Source: Halopelagius fulvigenes (GTDB taxonomy: Archaea; Halobacteriota; Halobacteria; Halobacteriales; Haloferacaceae). Taken from it: 64,000 nt of DNA. Of the stretch, positions 40,646 through 49,253 are shown one piece after another; the stretch's first letter is position 1, and each line of letters opens with the position of its first letter. A program made the position numbers and the translations under genes. The notes below the pieces were generated by a model that did not search any database, was not told the DNA's origin, and saw only the letters and a program-made list of their open reading frames with translations. The DNA lies in contig NZ_JBHSXH010000015.1 of the NCBI RefSeq assembly GCF_042662625.1, forward strand, positions 1,302,001 to 1,366,000. The letters run 5' to 3'.

Positions 40646-43573
40646 TTACTCGACTTCGAGGTTTATCGCGGGGCGGAGCGGGATCGCCTGCTTCGTCTCG
40701 CCCGCGTCCTCGCCCTCGACTTCGACGACCACCTCGGCGTCGAACTCGTCGCCGAGGAACGCCGCGGCGCGTTCGTACGTCGCCGCCTCGTCTATCCGCG
40801 CGAGGGCGGCGAGCTGTTCCTCGTCGCGCCCGCGGGCGAACTCGACGAGTTCCTGCACGAGGTCGTTGACCTCGTTCCCGCGTTCGCGCAGGTCGGGGTC
40901 CTGCATGACCTCCCCCATGACGGCCCCTTGGTCGGTGCCGACGTCGGCGACGGTTTCGAGGACGTCGCGCTTCCAGTCGGCGGCGACGGTGATGCGAATC
41001 CGGTCGGGGTCGGCCTCTGGAATCGACTCGTCGGCGTTCTGAAGCGACCGCCGGATGCCCTGAACGTCCTCGACGAGGCGTTCGACCTGCCCCTCCTCGA
41101 CTTCGACGGCGAGGCTCTCGAACTCCTCGTCCGGTTCCGGCCACGGCGCGTCCTCGGCGGGCGTCCCCGTGAGGCGTTCGTGGAGCTCGTTCGTCAGGAA
41201 CGGGACGAACGGCGCGAGGAGTCGCAGGCGTGTCTCCAAGACGTGCGCCAGCGTCCACCGCGCCGCCGGGCGGTCCAAGTCGGTCCGCCGGCGGTACCAG
41301 CGCAGGTTCTCCTCGAAGTTGTAGAAGGCGGCCTGACTGGCGGTGCGCGTCTCCGACTGCTCCATCGCCTCGGTGACGGCGCGGACGGTGCCTTGGAGCT
41401 TCGACAGCAACCAGCGGTCCTCGCCGGCGAGTTCGGGTCGCTCCTCGGGAATCTCGCCCTCAATAATCTCGGCGGCGCGGTTCCAGAAGCGCTCCAACTG
41501 GTCGCGGACGGACTCGACCTGTTCGGCCCGCCAGTCGTAGTCCTGCCACGGTTCCGCGGAGTTGAGCAGGAAGAAGCGGACGGTGTCGGCCCCGTAGTTC
41601 TCGATGGCCTCGCCGGGGAGGACGACGTGGCCCTTCGAGGAGGACATCTTCTGGCCCTCCAACAGACCCATGCCCATGATGACGATGCCCTCCGGCCACT
41701 CGGCGGGGTCGAACAGTTCCGCGTGGTGGAACAGGTAGAAGGTGAGGTGGTTCGAGATGAGGTCGTTCGCGGAGAACCGGTAGTCGACGGGGTACCAGTA
41801 GTCCCACTCCTCGCGCAGGTCCAACGCCGTCTCGTCGGGTTCTCGCGGCTCATCGCCGCTCGAACGTTCCGAGGTGCCCGGCACCTCGCCGTCCTCGACC
41901 GCCTCCGGACCGTAGAACAGCGTATCGAAGAAGTCGCGGTCCATCTCCTCGACCGGAACGTCCCGCAGGCGGTGGGCGACGGTGTAGTACGCCATGTAGA
42001 TGGTCGAATCCGAGAGGGGTTCGATGACGAAGTCGTCGTCCCACGGCAGGCGCGTCCCGAGGCCGTAGTTACGGATGCACGGCCACTCGTTCAACCAGTC
42101 GATGGTGTGGTCGTACTCGTCGCGGGTGTTCGCCGGGATGGCCTCCATCTCGGAGACGAGTTCGTGGGCCTTCCGCTTCCACGCCTCGTCGTTGTAGCGG
42201 AGGAACCACGTGTCCTGTTCGGCGACGACGACGTCGCCGCCGCACCGGCAGACGACGTCCTCGGAGAACTCCTGCATCGTCCCGAACGCGCCCGACTCGC
42301 GGTTGGCGTCGCGGAACTTCGTGCGGACGTCCTCGACGAGTTCGCCCGCGAACTCGCCGTACTCGTCGTTGAGACGGCCCGCGTGGAACTCCTTGTTGTA
42401 GAGGTCCTTCGTCGCCTTCTCCAAGGCGGGGTCCTCGGAGGACTCCACGCCCGCCTCCTCGACGGCGGATTCGGCGGGTATCTCGCCGTAGCCCTCGACG
42501 GAGAGGATGGGGACGGGTTCGATGGCCTCGACCTCCTCGGGGTCGATGCCGTACTCGCGCATCCGTTCGTCGTCGGCTTTCGCCTCCCGCAACGCCACGT
42601 AGTCGTCGGGGGAGTGCGCCGGCACGGACATGACGACGCCCGTCGCGTTCTCGGCGTCCACGAACGAGGCGGGCAGGACGAGCACCTCCTCGCCCGTGAT
42701 GGGGTTCTCGACGCGTTCGCCGACGAGTTCCTCGCCGGTCAGGAGTCGGTTCATCGTCACGTCGTGACCCTGCAGGTCGAGTTTCTCGACGGCGGCGGCG
42801 GAGACGAACCACTCCTCGCCGTCCACGTCGGCGTAGGCGTACTCCGCGTCGGGGTCGATGTAGGCGTTCGTGACGCCGCGGACCGTCTCCGGGCGGAGCG
42901 TCGCCATCGGGACGACGGTGTCGCCGTGTGTGAAGCGCACGAGCGTGTACTCTTGGAACTCCGCCTCTTCGCCCTCCAACAGGTCGTGGGTCGTGACGGG
43001 TTGCTCCTCGTTCGTGCAGTACTTCACCGGGTGCAGGCCCTTCTCCAGGAGGCCGCGGTCCCTCAGCGTCTCGTACTGCCACGTGATGAACTTCGAGTAG
43101 CGCTCGTCGTTCGTGGTGAACTCGCGCCGCCAGTCGATGGACAACCCGAGGTCCTTCATCCCCTTCTTGTAGTGCTCCTCGATGAAGTGCCGGGCGTAGC
43201 CCATCGGCGTCTCTAACTCCTGAAGCGTCTCCTCGGAGACGTCGTAGGTGTCGCGGAGGACGGAGAGCTGCTTCTCCTCGCCCTTCTTCAGACGCTCCAC
43301 CGCGCCGATGATGGGCGTCCCCGTGACGTGCCACGCGATGGGGAACAGCACGTTGTCCCCCTGCTGTCGTCGGTACCGCGCGTACACGTCGGGCACCGTG
43401 TACGTTCGCGCGTGCCCGATGTGCATCCCGCCGCTCGGGTAGGGGTACGGAACCGTGATGAACGTGGGGTCGTCGTCGCCGTCGTCGGCCTCCGAAGGGT
43501 CGGCCTCGTACCGCCCCGTCTCGGACCACCGCTCCCGCCATCGCTCTTCGAGTTCCTGCGGGTCGTATTCCAT
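40646..43573 (-). CDS. leuS: Leucyl-tRNA synthetase
   Basis: A 975-residue class I synthetase charging tRNA-Leu. HIGH is at residues 51-54 (MHIGHARTY) and the KMSKS equivalent is KMSSSKG at about 641-647, the usual archaeal form. The CP1 editing domain (about 230-500) includes MATLRPETVRG and VMSVPAHSPDDY, and an inserted zinc-type motif VVCRCGG is near 430. An acidic insert (SERSSGDEPREPDE, about 570) is a haloarchaeal addition. Its promoter is an AT-rich patch just upstream. Confidence 0.98.
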   Translation of the reverse strand: MEYDPQELEERWRERWSETGRYEADPSEADDGDDDPTFITVPYPYPSGGMHIGHARTYTVPDVYARYRRQQGDNVLFPIAWHVTGTPIIGAVERLKKGEEKQLSVLRDTYDVSEETLQELETPMGYARHFIEEHYKKGMKDLGLSIDWRREFTTNDERYSKFITWQYETLRDRGLLEKGLHPVKYCTNEEQPVTTHDLLEGEEAEFQEYTLVRFTHGDTVVPMATLRPETVRGVTNAYIDPDAEYAYADVDGEEWFVSAAAVEKLDLQGHDVTMNRLLTGEELVGERVENPITGEEVLVLPASFVDAENATGVVMSVPAHSPDDYVALREAKADDERMREYGIDPEEVEAIEPVPILSVEGYGEIPAESAVEEAGVESSEDPALEKATKDLYNKEFHAGRLNDEYGEFAGELVEDVRTKFRDANRESGAFGTMQEFSEDVVCRCGGDVVVAEQDTWFLRYNDEAWKRKAHELVSEMEAIPANTRDEYDHTIDWLNEWPCIRNYGLGTRLPWDDDFVIEPLSDSTIYMAYYTVAHRLRDVPVEEMDRDFFDTLFYGPEAVEDGEVPGTSERSSGDEPREPDETALDLREEWDYWYPVDYRFSANDLISNHLTFYLFHHAELFDPAEWPEGIVIMGMGLLEGQKMSSSKGHVVLPGEAIENYGADTVRFFLLNSAEPWQDYDWRAEQVESVRDQLERFWNRAAEIIEGEIPEERPELAGEDRWLLSKLQGTVRAVTEAMEQSETRTASQAAFYNFEENLRWYRRRTDLDRPAARWTLAHVLETRLRLLAPFVPFLTNELHERLTGTPAEDAPWPEPDEEFESLAVEVEEGQVERLVEDVQGIRRSLQNADESIPEADPDRIRITVAADWKRDVLETVADVGTDQGAVMGEVMQDPDLRERGNEVNDLVQELVEFARGRDEEQLAALARIDEAATYERAAAFLGDEFDAEVVVEVEGEDAGETKQAIPLRPAINLEVE

Positions 43574-43597
43574 GTCTGTGTCGTCAGGGGTGCGGAC

Positions 43598-43607
43598 CTA
43601 AAATATC
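43598..43607 (-). promoter_or_regulatory. TATA box of leuS
   Basis: GATATTTTAG on the minus strand lies 25-34 bases before the leuS ATG at 43573. Confidence 0.6.
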
Positions 43608-43793
43608 TCCTATACCTGACTCGCGCGGCTGTCAAGTGGCGCTTCCGCCGCTGACTCTCCGCTCGAATGACGACTACGTTCGACGGAGCGTTCCTCGGAG
43701 TCGTAGATGCAGTCGCCGACGGGTCGGTTACCGTCTCTCGGAGCCTCGAACCGTGTGAACACTTTTGCTCGGCGGGGCCGAAAGTACGCGCCT

Positions 43794-44678
43794 ATGGCCG
43801 ACGACGGAACTGGCGGCCCGGTGCTGGTCGGACTGGACGACCCGGCGCACGTCCAGCAGTTAGTTCGTACCGCCGGTGACCTCGCGCGCCTCGGTGACGG
43901 CACGGTGCGTCTCGTGACCGTCGTGGTGAAGCCGCACGACTCGCCGTTCGGCCTGTTCGACGACGAGACCATCGTCCGCGAGTACGCCGGTGACAGCGGC
44001 GAACTCGTCGAACGGGCGGACGCTCCGGCGGACGTCACCGTCGAACGCGACGTGGTCGTCGCGCGGTCACCGACGCGCGGCCTCCTGAACGCAGTCGGGG
44101 AGAGCGACCCGTCCGCGCTCCTCGTCGGGTGGAGGGAGCGTTCGCGGCGGAGCGACGCCGTCCTCGGAACGACAGTCGACGCACTCGTCGAACGGGCGGA
44201 GTGCGACCTGTACGTCGAACGCGTCGGCCGCGAGGCCGACGGCGTCGACTCCGTCCTCCTCCCCGTCGCGGGCGGACCGCACGTCGATGCAGCGGCGGTG
44301 ATCGCAGCGGCCATCGCCGTTCGGAACGACGCTCGGGTGGTCGTCTTCTCGGTGGCCGACGCGGAAACCGACGCGGCGGCGGCGACGGAGTTCGCCGAGG
44401 AGGGTCACAGGGCGCTCGTCACCGTCTCCGGCGTCGAACCGGCGGTCGAGACCGTCGTCCGCGAAGCCGCGACCCCGACGGACGCCATCGGCGAGGAGGC
44501 GGCGAACCACGACGTGGTCGTGTTGGGAGCGACCCGACGCGGCGTACTCCGGCGTCGCCTCGTCGGTTCGGTGGCGAGACGAATCGTCAGACGGACCGAC
44601 GAGACGGTCATCCTCGCCAGAGACGGTGCGGTGGTCGGCGGCCCGATTCACCGCATCGGAGAACTGTTTCGACGATGA
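43794..44678 (+). CDS. Tandem UspA-domain protein
   Basis: A 294-residue cytoplasmic protein of two UspA (universal stress) domains, at about 12-145 and 150-280. The first starts PVLVGLDDPAHVQQLVRTAG; the second has LLPVAGGPHVDAAAVIAAAI and ends VVLGATRRGVLRRRLVGSVA, close to the ATP-binding GxxG-x9-GS motif. Its stop overlaps the start of a phosphate transporter gene (ATGA), so the two are coupled, suggesting a regulatory or sensory role in transport. The ATG at 43794 has a TATA-like acttttgc 27-34 bases upstream. Confidence 0.9.
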   Translation: MADDGTGGPVLVGLDDPAHVQQLVRTAGDLARLGDGTVRLVTVVVKPHDSPFGLFDDETIVREYAGDSGELVERADAPADVTVERDVVVARSPTRGLLNAVGESDPSALLVGWRERSRRSDAVLGTTVDALVERAECDLYVERVGREADGVDSVLLPVAGGPHVDAAAVIAAAIAVRNDARVVVFSVADAETDAAAATEFAEEGHRALVTVSGVEPAVETVVREAATPTDAIGEEAANHDVVVLGATRRGVLRRRLVGSVARRIVRRTDETVILARDGAVVGGPIHRIGELFRR

Positions 44679-45880
44679 CTGCCGCCGTCTTCTGGATTCT
44701 CGTCCTTTTAGCCACCGTCACCGGCTTCTTGACGGCGTGGGCGCTCGGAGCCAACAGCAACTCGCCGCCGTTCGCCCCCGCTATCGGCGCGAACGCCATC
44801 TCGACGATGCGCGCCGCGTTCCTCATCGGCCTCCTCGCCGCCTTGGGCGCACTCACGCAGGGAGGCAGTATCTCGGAGACGGTCGGTTCCGGACTGATAA
44901 ACGGCGTCGCGTTCAGTTCGCTGGCCGCGACGGCGGGCCTGTTGACCGCCACGGCGTTCATGGCGTTCGGCGTCTACACCGGCTATCCGGTACCGGCGGC
45001 GTTCGCGACGACCGGCGCGATGGTGGGCGTGGGACTCGCTCTCGGCGGGACGCCGGCGTTCGACACGTACCGCAGAATCGCGACGTTCTGGGTACTCGTC
45101 CCGCCCGTCTCCGGCGGTTTGGCGTACCTCACCGCCACGCTACTCCGCCGCGACGACATCCCCGAGACGGTCGGCGTCCCGGTGTTGGCGGCTCTTGTCG
45201 GCGGTATCGTCGCCAACGTCCAACTGGGAATCATCCCCGCCCCGCCCGGCGAGGAGCAGGGCTCTCTCGCGAGGTTCCTCTCGGGGTTCGTCGACACGCC
45301 CGCCGTCGCCGGCGTCGAACTCGGCGTCGTCGTCGTGTCGGTACTCGCCGCGGCCGCGAGTTTCCAGTTCATCCGTCGCCGAACGCAGGCGTCAGTCGAA
45401 GGCGGCGTCAGAACGTTTCTCGTCGCACTCGGGAGCATCGTCGCGTTTTCGAGCGGCGGGAGCCAGGTCGGACTGGCGACCGGACCGCTCGAGAACCTCT
45501 ACCGAGTCGAACTCGGCCTCCCCGGAATCGTGCTCTTGGCCATCGGCGCGACGGGCATCCTCGCGGGCGCGTGGATGGGCGCACCGCGACTGCTCCAAGC
45601 AACCTCTCGCGAGTACGCGCAACTCGGGATTCGTCGGTCCATCGCCGCCCTCGTCCCCGGCTTCGTCATCGCCCAACTCGCCATTGCGCTCGGTATCCCC
45701 ATCTCGTTCAACAACATCATCATCTCTGGAGTCATCGGCGGCGGCCTCGCAGGAGGGTCCGCCGGCGTCTCCCGCCGGAAAATCGGGGTGACCCTCGCGT
45801 TCTGGATAATCACGCTCGTCACGTCGGTGGCGGTCGGGTTCGGAGTCTACAGGGCGCTCGCCGCGGTTCTCGGCGGGTAA
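44675..45880 (+). CDS. pit: Inorganic phosphate transporter, PiT family
   Basis: A 401-residue membrane carrier for phosphate (ion-coupled). About ten to eleven hydrophobic segments occur in two inverted halves; the paired PiT signature is seen as LGANSNSPPFAPAIGANAIST near residue 24 and FNNIIISGVIGGGLAGGSA near 350. It lacks the N-terminal chlorite-dismutase-like domain found on some haloarchaeal PitA proteins. Its start ATG overlaps the UspA stop codon by the ATGA arrangement. Confidence 0.9.
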   Translation: MTAAVFWILVLLATVTGFLTAWALGANSNSPPFAPAIGANAISTMRAAFLIGLLAALGALTQGGSISETVGSGLINGVAFSSLAATAGLLTATAFMAFGVYTGYPVPAAFATTGAMVGVGLALGGTPAFDTYRRIATFWVLVPPVSGGLAYLTATLLRRDDIPETVGVPVLAALVGGIVANVQLGIIPAPPGEEQGSLARFLSGFVDTPAVAGVELGVVVVSVLAAAASFQFIRRRTQASVEGGVRTFLVALGSIVAFSSGGSQVGLATGPLENLYRVELGLPGIVLLAIGATGILAGAWMGAPRLLQATSREYAQLGIRRSIAALVPGFVIAQLAIALGIPISFNNIIISGVIGGGLAGGSAGVSRRKIGVTLAFWIITLVTSVAVGFGVYRALAAVLGG

Positions 45881-45909
45881 TCGCCCTCTGACGGCCCGAG
45901 CGAGGCGCA

Positions 45910-46341
45910 CTACCGAACGACGGTCACCGTCACGGGGGCCTCGCCGACGACTACCGTCGCGACGGTTCCGAGGAGGCGGCGGGCGAGTGCGTTGCGCTCG
46001 CTCCCGTGGCCGCCCATGACCACGTGGTCCACGTCGTTCGCGTCGACGTAGTCGAGGATGGTCTCGGCGGGGTCCCCCGTCTCTACGGTCACGTCGACGC
46101 TCCGTCCCGCTTCCGCCGCCCGGTGCTTCGCGTGCGTGACCACCTCGTCCGCTCTCGCTCTCGCCTCGTCCCGTCGCTCTTCGCCGGGGTCGAGGATACC
46201 GCCTTCGCTCATCGACGCGTCGAGCGGCGTCACCACGTTCAACACCGCGACGGGACAGTCGAACGTTTCGAGCGCGTGGACCAAGGCGTCGTCCGAAAGC
46301 GGGGAGCCGTCCAGCGGGACCAACACGTTCGAGGGAGCCAT
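45910..46341 (-). CDS. UspA-domain protein
   Basis: A 143-residue single-domain universal stress protein. It begins VLVPLDGSPLSDDALVHALE and ends with GGHGSERNALARRLLGTVATV, the ATP-binding loop in its usual position, so nucleotide binding is likely. It converges with the UspA-PiT pair and precedes two hsp20 genes on its own strand, forming a stress-related cluster. Confidence 0.92.
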   Translation of the reverse strand: MAPSNVLVPLDGSPLSDDALVHALETFDCPVAVLNVVTPLDASMSEGGILDPGEERRDEARARADEVVTHAKHRAAEAGRSVDVTVETGDPAETILDYVDANDVDHVVMGGHGSERNALARRLLGTVATVVVGEAPVTVTVVR

Positions 46342-46498
46342 ACGGTCAGTTTCGAAGCGGAGAGGGAAGTACTCTGCCGAGGGGAGCGAACGCTCAGCGG
46401 ACGGCGGGTGACTGAAAAACGAAAGAGTGGGACGAACGTGAGCTTACTACGTTGTCGGTTGGCGTGGTGGACGTTCCTACGTCGGCGGTCCGCGGTCC

Positions 46499-46939
46499 TC
46501 ACTCGACGTCGATGCGGTGGGAGTCCTCGTCGTCGTCCGTCGTCACCTTCGGGAGGGTGACGGTGAGGACGCCGTTGTTGTACGAGGCGGACGCCTCGTC
46601 GGCGACGACGTCGTCGGGGAGGCGGGCGTCGCGTCGCACGGACTCGTGGCGGCGTTCGCGGCGGATGTACTCCTCGGAGTCGTGTTCCGCGCTGTCCTCG
46701 TGCGTCGCCTCGATGGTGAGGACGCGTTCGGTCACCGTGAGGTCGATCTCCTCCTTCTCGTACCCCGGCAGGTCGGCGACGACGACGAACTCCTCGCCCT
46801 CGTCGGCGATATCGACGTTGACGTCGGAGGCCATCCCGGCCACATTCGAGCGTTCGAACTGTCGGCTCATGTCGTCGAACTGCTTGGACATACGCTCGAA
46901 CAGCGTCTCGAAATCGTCGAAGGGGGAAGAACGTGGCAT
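46499..46939 (-). CDS. hsp20: Small heat-shock protein Hsp20 (operator-bearing)
   Basis: A 146-residue alpha-crystallin protein. The N-terminal part is helical and rich in Phe/Met (DDFETLFERMSKQFDDMSRQFE); the domain runs from about 40 to 135 with VVVADLPGYEKEEIDLTV and ASYNNGVLTVTLPK, and a short C-terminal tail ends in IDVE. Start at 46939, or one codon earlier (ATG ATG). An 18-base perfect inverted repeat abuts its TATA box, a sign of specific control. Confidence 0.93.
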   Translation of the reverse strand: MPRSSPFDDFETLFERMSKQFDDMSRQFERSNVAGMASDVNVDIADEGEEFVVVADLPGYEKEEIDLTVTERVLTIEATHEDSAEHDSEEYIRRERRHESVRRDARLPDDVVADEASASYNNGVLTVTLPKVTTDDDEDSHRIDVE

Positions 46940-46979
46940 CATATGTGAGTCACCGACTACTACTAACGTCGCGTGAGAG

Positions 46980-46986
46980 CATAAAC
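46980..46986 (-). promoter_or_regulatory. TATA box of the second hsp20 gene
   Basis: CGTTTAT on the minus strand, with first bases overlapping the palindrome at 46985-47002. It lies about 41-47 bases before the start codon. Confidence 0.5.
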
Positions 46987-47002
46987 GTAGTTGTAACTAC
47001 GT
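46985..47002. promoter_or_regulatory. Perfect palindrome at the hsp20 promoter, candidate operator
   Basis: ACGTAGTT-gt-AACTACGT, 16 of 16 paired positions, sits exactly where BRE and the bases upstream of TATA should be. A protein dimer bound here would block or recruit TFB. The sequence does not match a named archaeal operator that I recall. Confidence 0.6.
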
Positions 47003-47069
47003 GTGCAGTTCGCACGGTACGGCGCTCGAATCGCCCGATATTCCGGCTTTCGTTCGTTTCCGACGGGAG

Positions 47070-47486
47070 TCACTCGACTTCGATGCTCGTCCCCTCGTCT
47101 TCGGGCCTCGCCGACGCCTTCGGAAGCGTGACGGTGAGGACGCCGTTCTCGTACGTCGCCGTCGCCTCGTCGGCCACGACCGCTTCCGGGAGCGTGACGC
47201 TCCGGGAGACGGCCTCGCGCGTCCGTTCCTGCCGGAGGAAGCGCGCGTCGGCGGCGTCGTGGACGGACGTTCGCTCCGTCGAGACGGTGAGTCGCCGGTC
47301 CGACAGGGAGACGTCCACGTCCCCCTTCTCGTACCCCGGTAGGTCGGCGACGACGACGAACTCGCCGCCGCGGTCGGCCACGTCGATATCGACTTCGCGG
47401 CGGCCGGTGACGCCGCCCGCCTCGAACTGGCCGTCCAGCCGTTCGAGCAGCTTCTCTACGTCCTCGAAGGGGTTCGACTTCGCCAT
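47070..47486 (-). CDS. hsp20: Small heat-shock protein Hsp20 (third)
   Basis: A 138-residue alpha-crystallin chaperone, related to its neighbour through FVVVADLPGYEKGDVDVSL and ATYENGVLTVTLPKA. The N-terminal arm is shorter (SNPFEDVEKLLERLDGQFE). It lies 130 bases upstream of the other hsp20 gene with a separate promoter: a T-rich patch aaaatctt (near 47520) lies about 30 bases before its ATG. Confidence 0.92.
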   Translation of the reverse strand: MAKSNPFEDVEKLLERLDGQFEAGGVTGRREVDIDVADRGGEFVVVADLPGYEKGDVDVSLSDRRLTVSTERTSVHDAADARFLRQERTREAVSRSVTLPEAVVADEATATYENGVLTVTLPKASARPEDEGTSIEVE

Positions 47487-47560
47487 GAGTGGTTCGGAGT
47501 TCGGTCCGTCACTCCTTCAAGATTTTCGCGTCGACCCGACGGGTCGCGGGCGAACGAGCC

Positions 47561-48367
47561 TCAGTAGAGGACGTGCTGCATGTCGTAGGAACCGAGGCGC
47601 TTGACCCACCCGCGGGAGGCTATCTCTTCGACCTCCGCGAGGGCGTCCTCAGCCCTGTCCTCGTAGAGGCCGGCCTCGAAGTCGATGTGGAACAGGTAGT
47701 CGCCGAGGCGGTTTCCGCTGGGGCGGGACTCGATGCGCGAGAGGTTGATGTCGTGGTCGGCGAACGCCTCCAGCAGTTCCAAGAGGAGTCCCGGGTAGTT
47801 GGCGTTGGGGTAGACCACGATGGTGGATTTGCCGCCCGCCTCGGAGCGTTCGCTCGCGGGCGCGATGACGAAGAAGCGCGTCGCGTTCGAAGAGCGGTCT
47901 TGGATGTCCTCCGCGAGGACGTTGAGCGTCCCGCCGGCGTTGTCCGGGTGGCCGATTCCCGCGACGTTCGGGTCGTCGCGGGCGCGTTCGACGCCGCGGG
48001 CGGTGCTGGCGACGGCTTCGAGTTTCGCGTTCGGGTACTTCGATTCGAGGTACGACCGACACTGCGCGAGGGCCTGCGAGTGGGAGGCGACCACGGAGAA
48101 CTCCTCGGTCTGCGCGAGGAGGGCGTGGCGAATCGGCGTGACTATCTCCTGGGTGACCGCCACGTCCGTCTCGGCGATGGCGTCCAACGTCTCCGTGACG
48201 CTCCCCTCGATGCTGTTCTCGATGGGGACGACGCCGCGGTCGTACGCGCCCTCCTCCACCGCGTCGATGATGGCGGAGACGGACTCGCGGAACTCCACGT
48301 CGTCGGCGACGGCTCGGGCGGCGCGGTGAGAGTACGTCCCCGCCGGACCCAGCGTGACTGCCTGCAT
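47561..48367 (-). CDS. pheA: Prephenate dehydratase
   Basis: A 268-residue enzyme converting prephenate to phenylpyruvate in phenylalanine synthesis. The catalytic domain starts VTLGPAGTYSHRAA and includes the IENSIEGSV motif near 50 and the essential Thr in SNATRFFVI (about 165). A C-terminal ACT domain (about 180-265) with LEAFADHDINLSRIESRPSG is the phenylalanine feedback site. No chorismate mutase is fused. Confidence 0.96.
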   Translation of the reverse strand: MQAVTLGPAGTYSHRAARAVADDVEFRESVSAIIDAVEEGAYDRGVVPIENSIEGSVTETLDAIAETDVAVTQEIVTPIRHALLAQTEEFSVVASHSQALAQCRSYLESKYPNAKLEAVASTARGVERARDDPNVAGIGHPDNAGGTLNVLAEDIQDRSSNATRFFVIAPASERSEAGGKSTIVVYPNANYPGLLLELLEAFADHDINLSRIESRPSGNRLGDYLFHIDFEAGLYEDRAEDALAEVEEIASRGWVKRLGSYDMQHVLY

Positions 48368-48427
48368 GCGGCGACGTTCAGCCCCGAGTTTGAAAAGCCC
48401 GTCGTCGCGGGCGAACGTCCGGCCCGA

Positions 48428-49147
48428 TTACTGCTCGGCGCAGAGTTCGACGAAGTTCCGGAGAATCGTCAGCCCCGTCTCGCCGCTCTTCTCGGGGTGG
48501 AACTGCGTGCCGAACACGTTGCCCTCCTCGTTGGCGACGATGGCCGGGAACTCCACGCCGTAGTCCGTCGTGGCGACGACGGCGTTCTCGTCGTCCGGCA
48601 CCGCGTAGTACGAGTGGACGAAGTAGGCGTACTCTCCGTCGACGGACCCGCTCGCGGGTTCGTCTGCTCGTTGCGTCTTCGACGCAACGCTGTCGACGCC
48701 CTCCACGAGGGGGTGATCGCGTTCGACGTTCAGTTCGTTCCAGCCCATGTGGGGCACCTTCTGACCCTGCGAGAAGCGGACGTTCCGGCCGGGGACGAAG
48801 TCGAGGCCGGTCACCTCGCCTTCGCCCTCGTAATCGGCCTCCTCGCTCGACGTGAGGAGCATCTGCATCCCGAGGCAGATGCCGAAGACGGGTTGGCCGC
48901 GTTCGGCCGCCGCCGCGAGGGGTTCGCGGAACGGCCCGGCGTTCTCCATCCCCTCGCTGAATGCGCCGACGCCCGGCAGGACGATTCCGTCGGCGTCGGC
49001 GAACTCGTCGGGGTCGTCGGTTATCGTCACGTCCGCGCCCGCGCGTTCCAGGCCGCGCTGTGCGCTCCGCAGGTTCCCCAGTCCGTAATCGACCATGACC
49101 ACCGAGGCGAGCGACTGCTCGGCCGCGGCGGAGTTCGGCGCGCTCAT
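48428..49147 (-). CDS. hisH: Imidazole glycerol phosphate synthase, glutaminase subunit HisH
   Basis: A 239-residue class I glutamine amidotransferase that gives ammonia to HisF. It has Cys91 in FGICLGMQM, His217 and Glu219 in FGTQFHPEK, and the HisH motif VPHMGWNEL. Start ATG 49147. Residues about 153-170 (beginning SVASKTQRADEPAS) interrupt the otherwise conserved run from HPLVEGVD to GEYAYFVHSYYA. They are encoded by 54 bases rich in palindromes and look like an in-frame insertion tolerated on the protein surface. Confidence 0.96.
   Translation of the reverse strand: MSAPNSAAAEQSLASVVMVDYGLGNLRSAQRGLERAGADVTITDDPDEFADADGIVLPGVGAFSEGMENAGPFREPLAAAAERGQPVFGICLGMQMLLTSSEEADYEGEGEVTGLDFVPGRNVRFSQGQKVPHMGWNELNVERDHPLVEGVDSVASKTQRADEPASGSVDGEYAYFVHSYYAVPDDENAVVATTDYGVEFPAIVANEEGNVFGTQFHPEKSGETGLTILRNFVELCAEQ
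48638..48698. repeat. 54-base palindromic insertion in hisH with 7-base direct repeats
   Basis: The repeat GTCGACG occurs at 48638-48644 and 48692-48698. Between lie two stem-loops: ACCCGC-tc-GCGGGT (48646-48659) and CGTTGCGTC-ttc-GACGCAACG (48669-48689). The repeat spacing is 54 bases (18 codons), which keeps the reading frame. Confidence 0.65.
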
Positions 49148-49253
49148 ACCGAACACTCCGCGCAGGGCGGCAAAGTGACTTTCCCTCCGGGCGACCTCGG
49201 CGGGGAGGCGCGACGGCCCGTCGGTTCTTCCCGCCCGCCGCCGTACGCGAACC

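Noticed and set aside
43667..43879. 70-codon frame starting MTTTFDGAFLGVV before the UspA gene
   Set aside because: No TATA box at the right distance, and it overlaps the well-supported UspA start in another frame.
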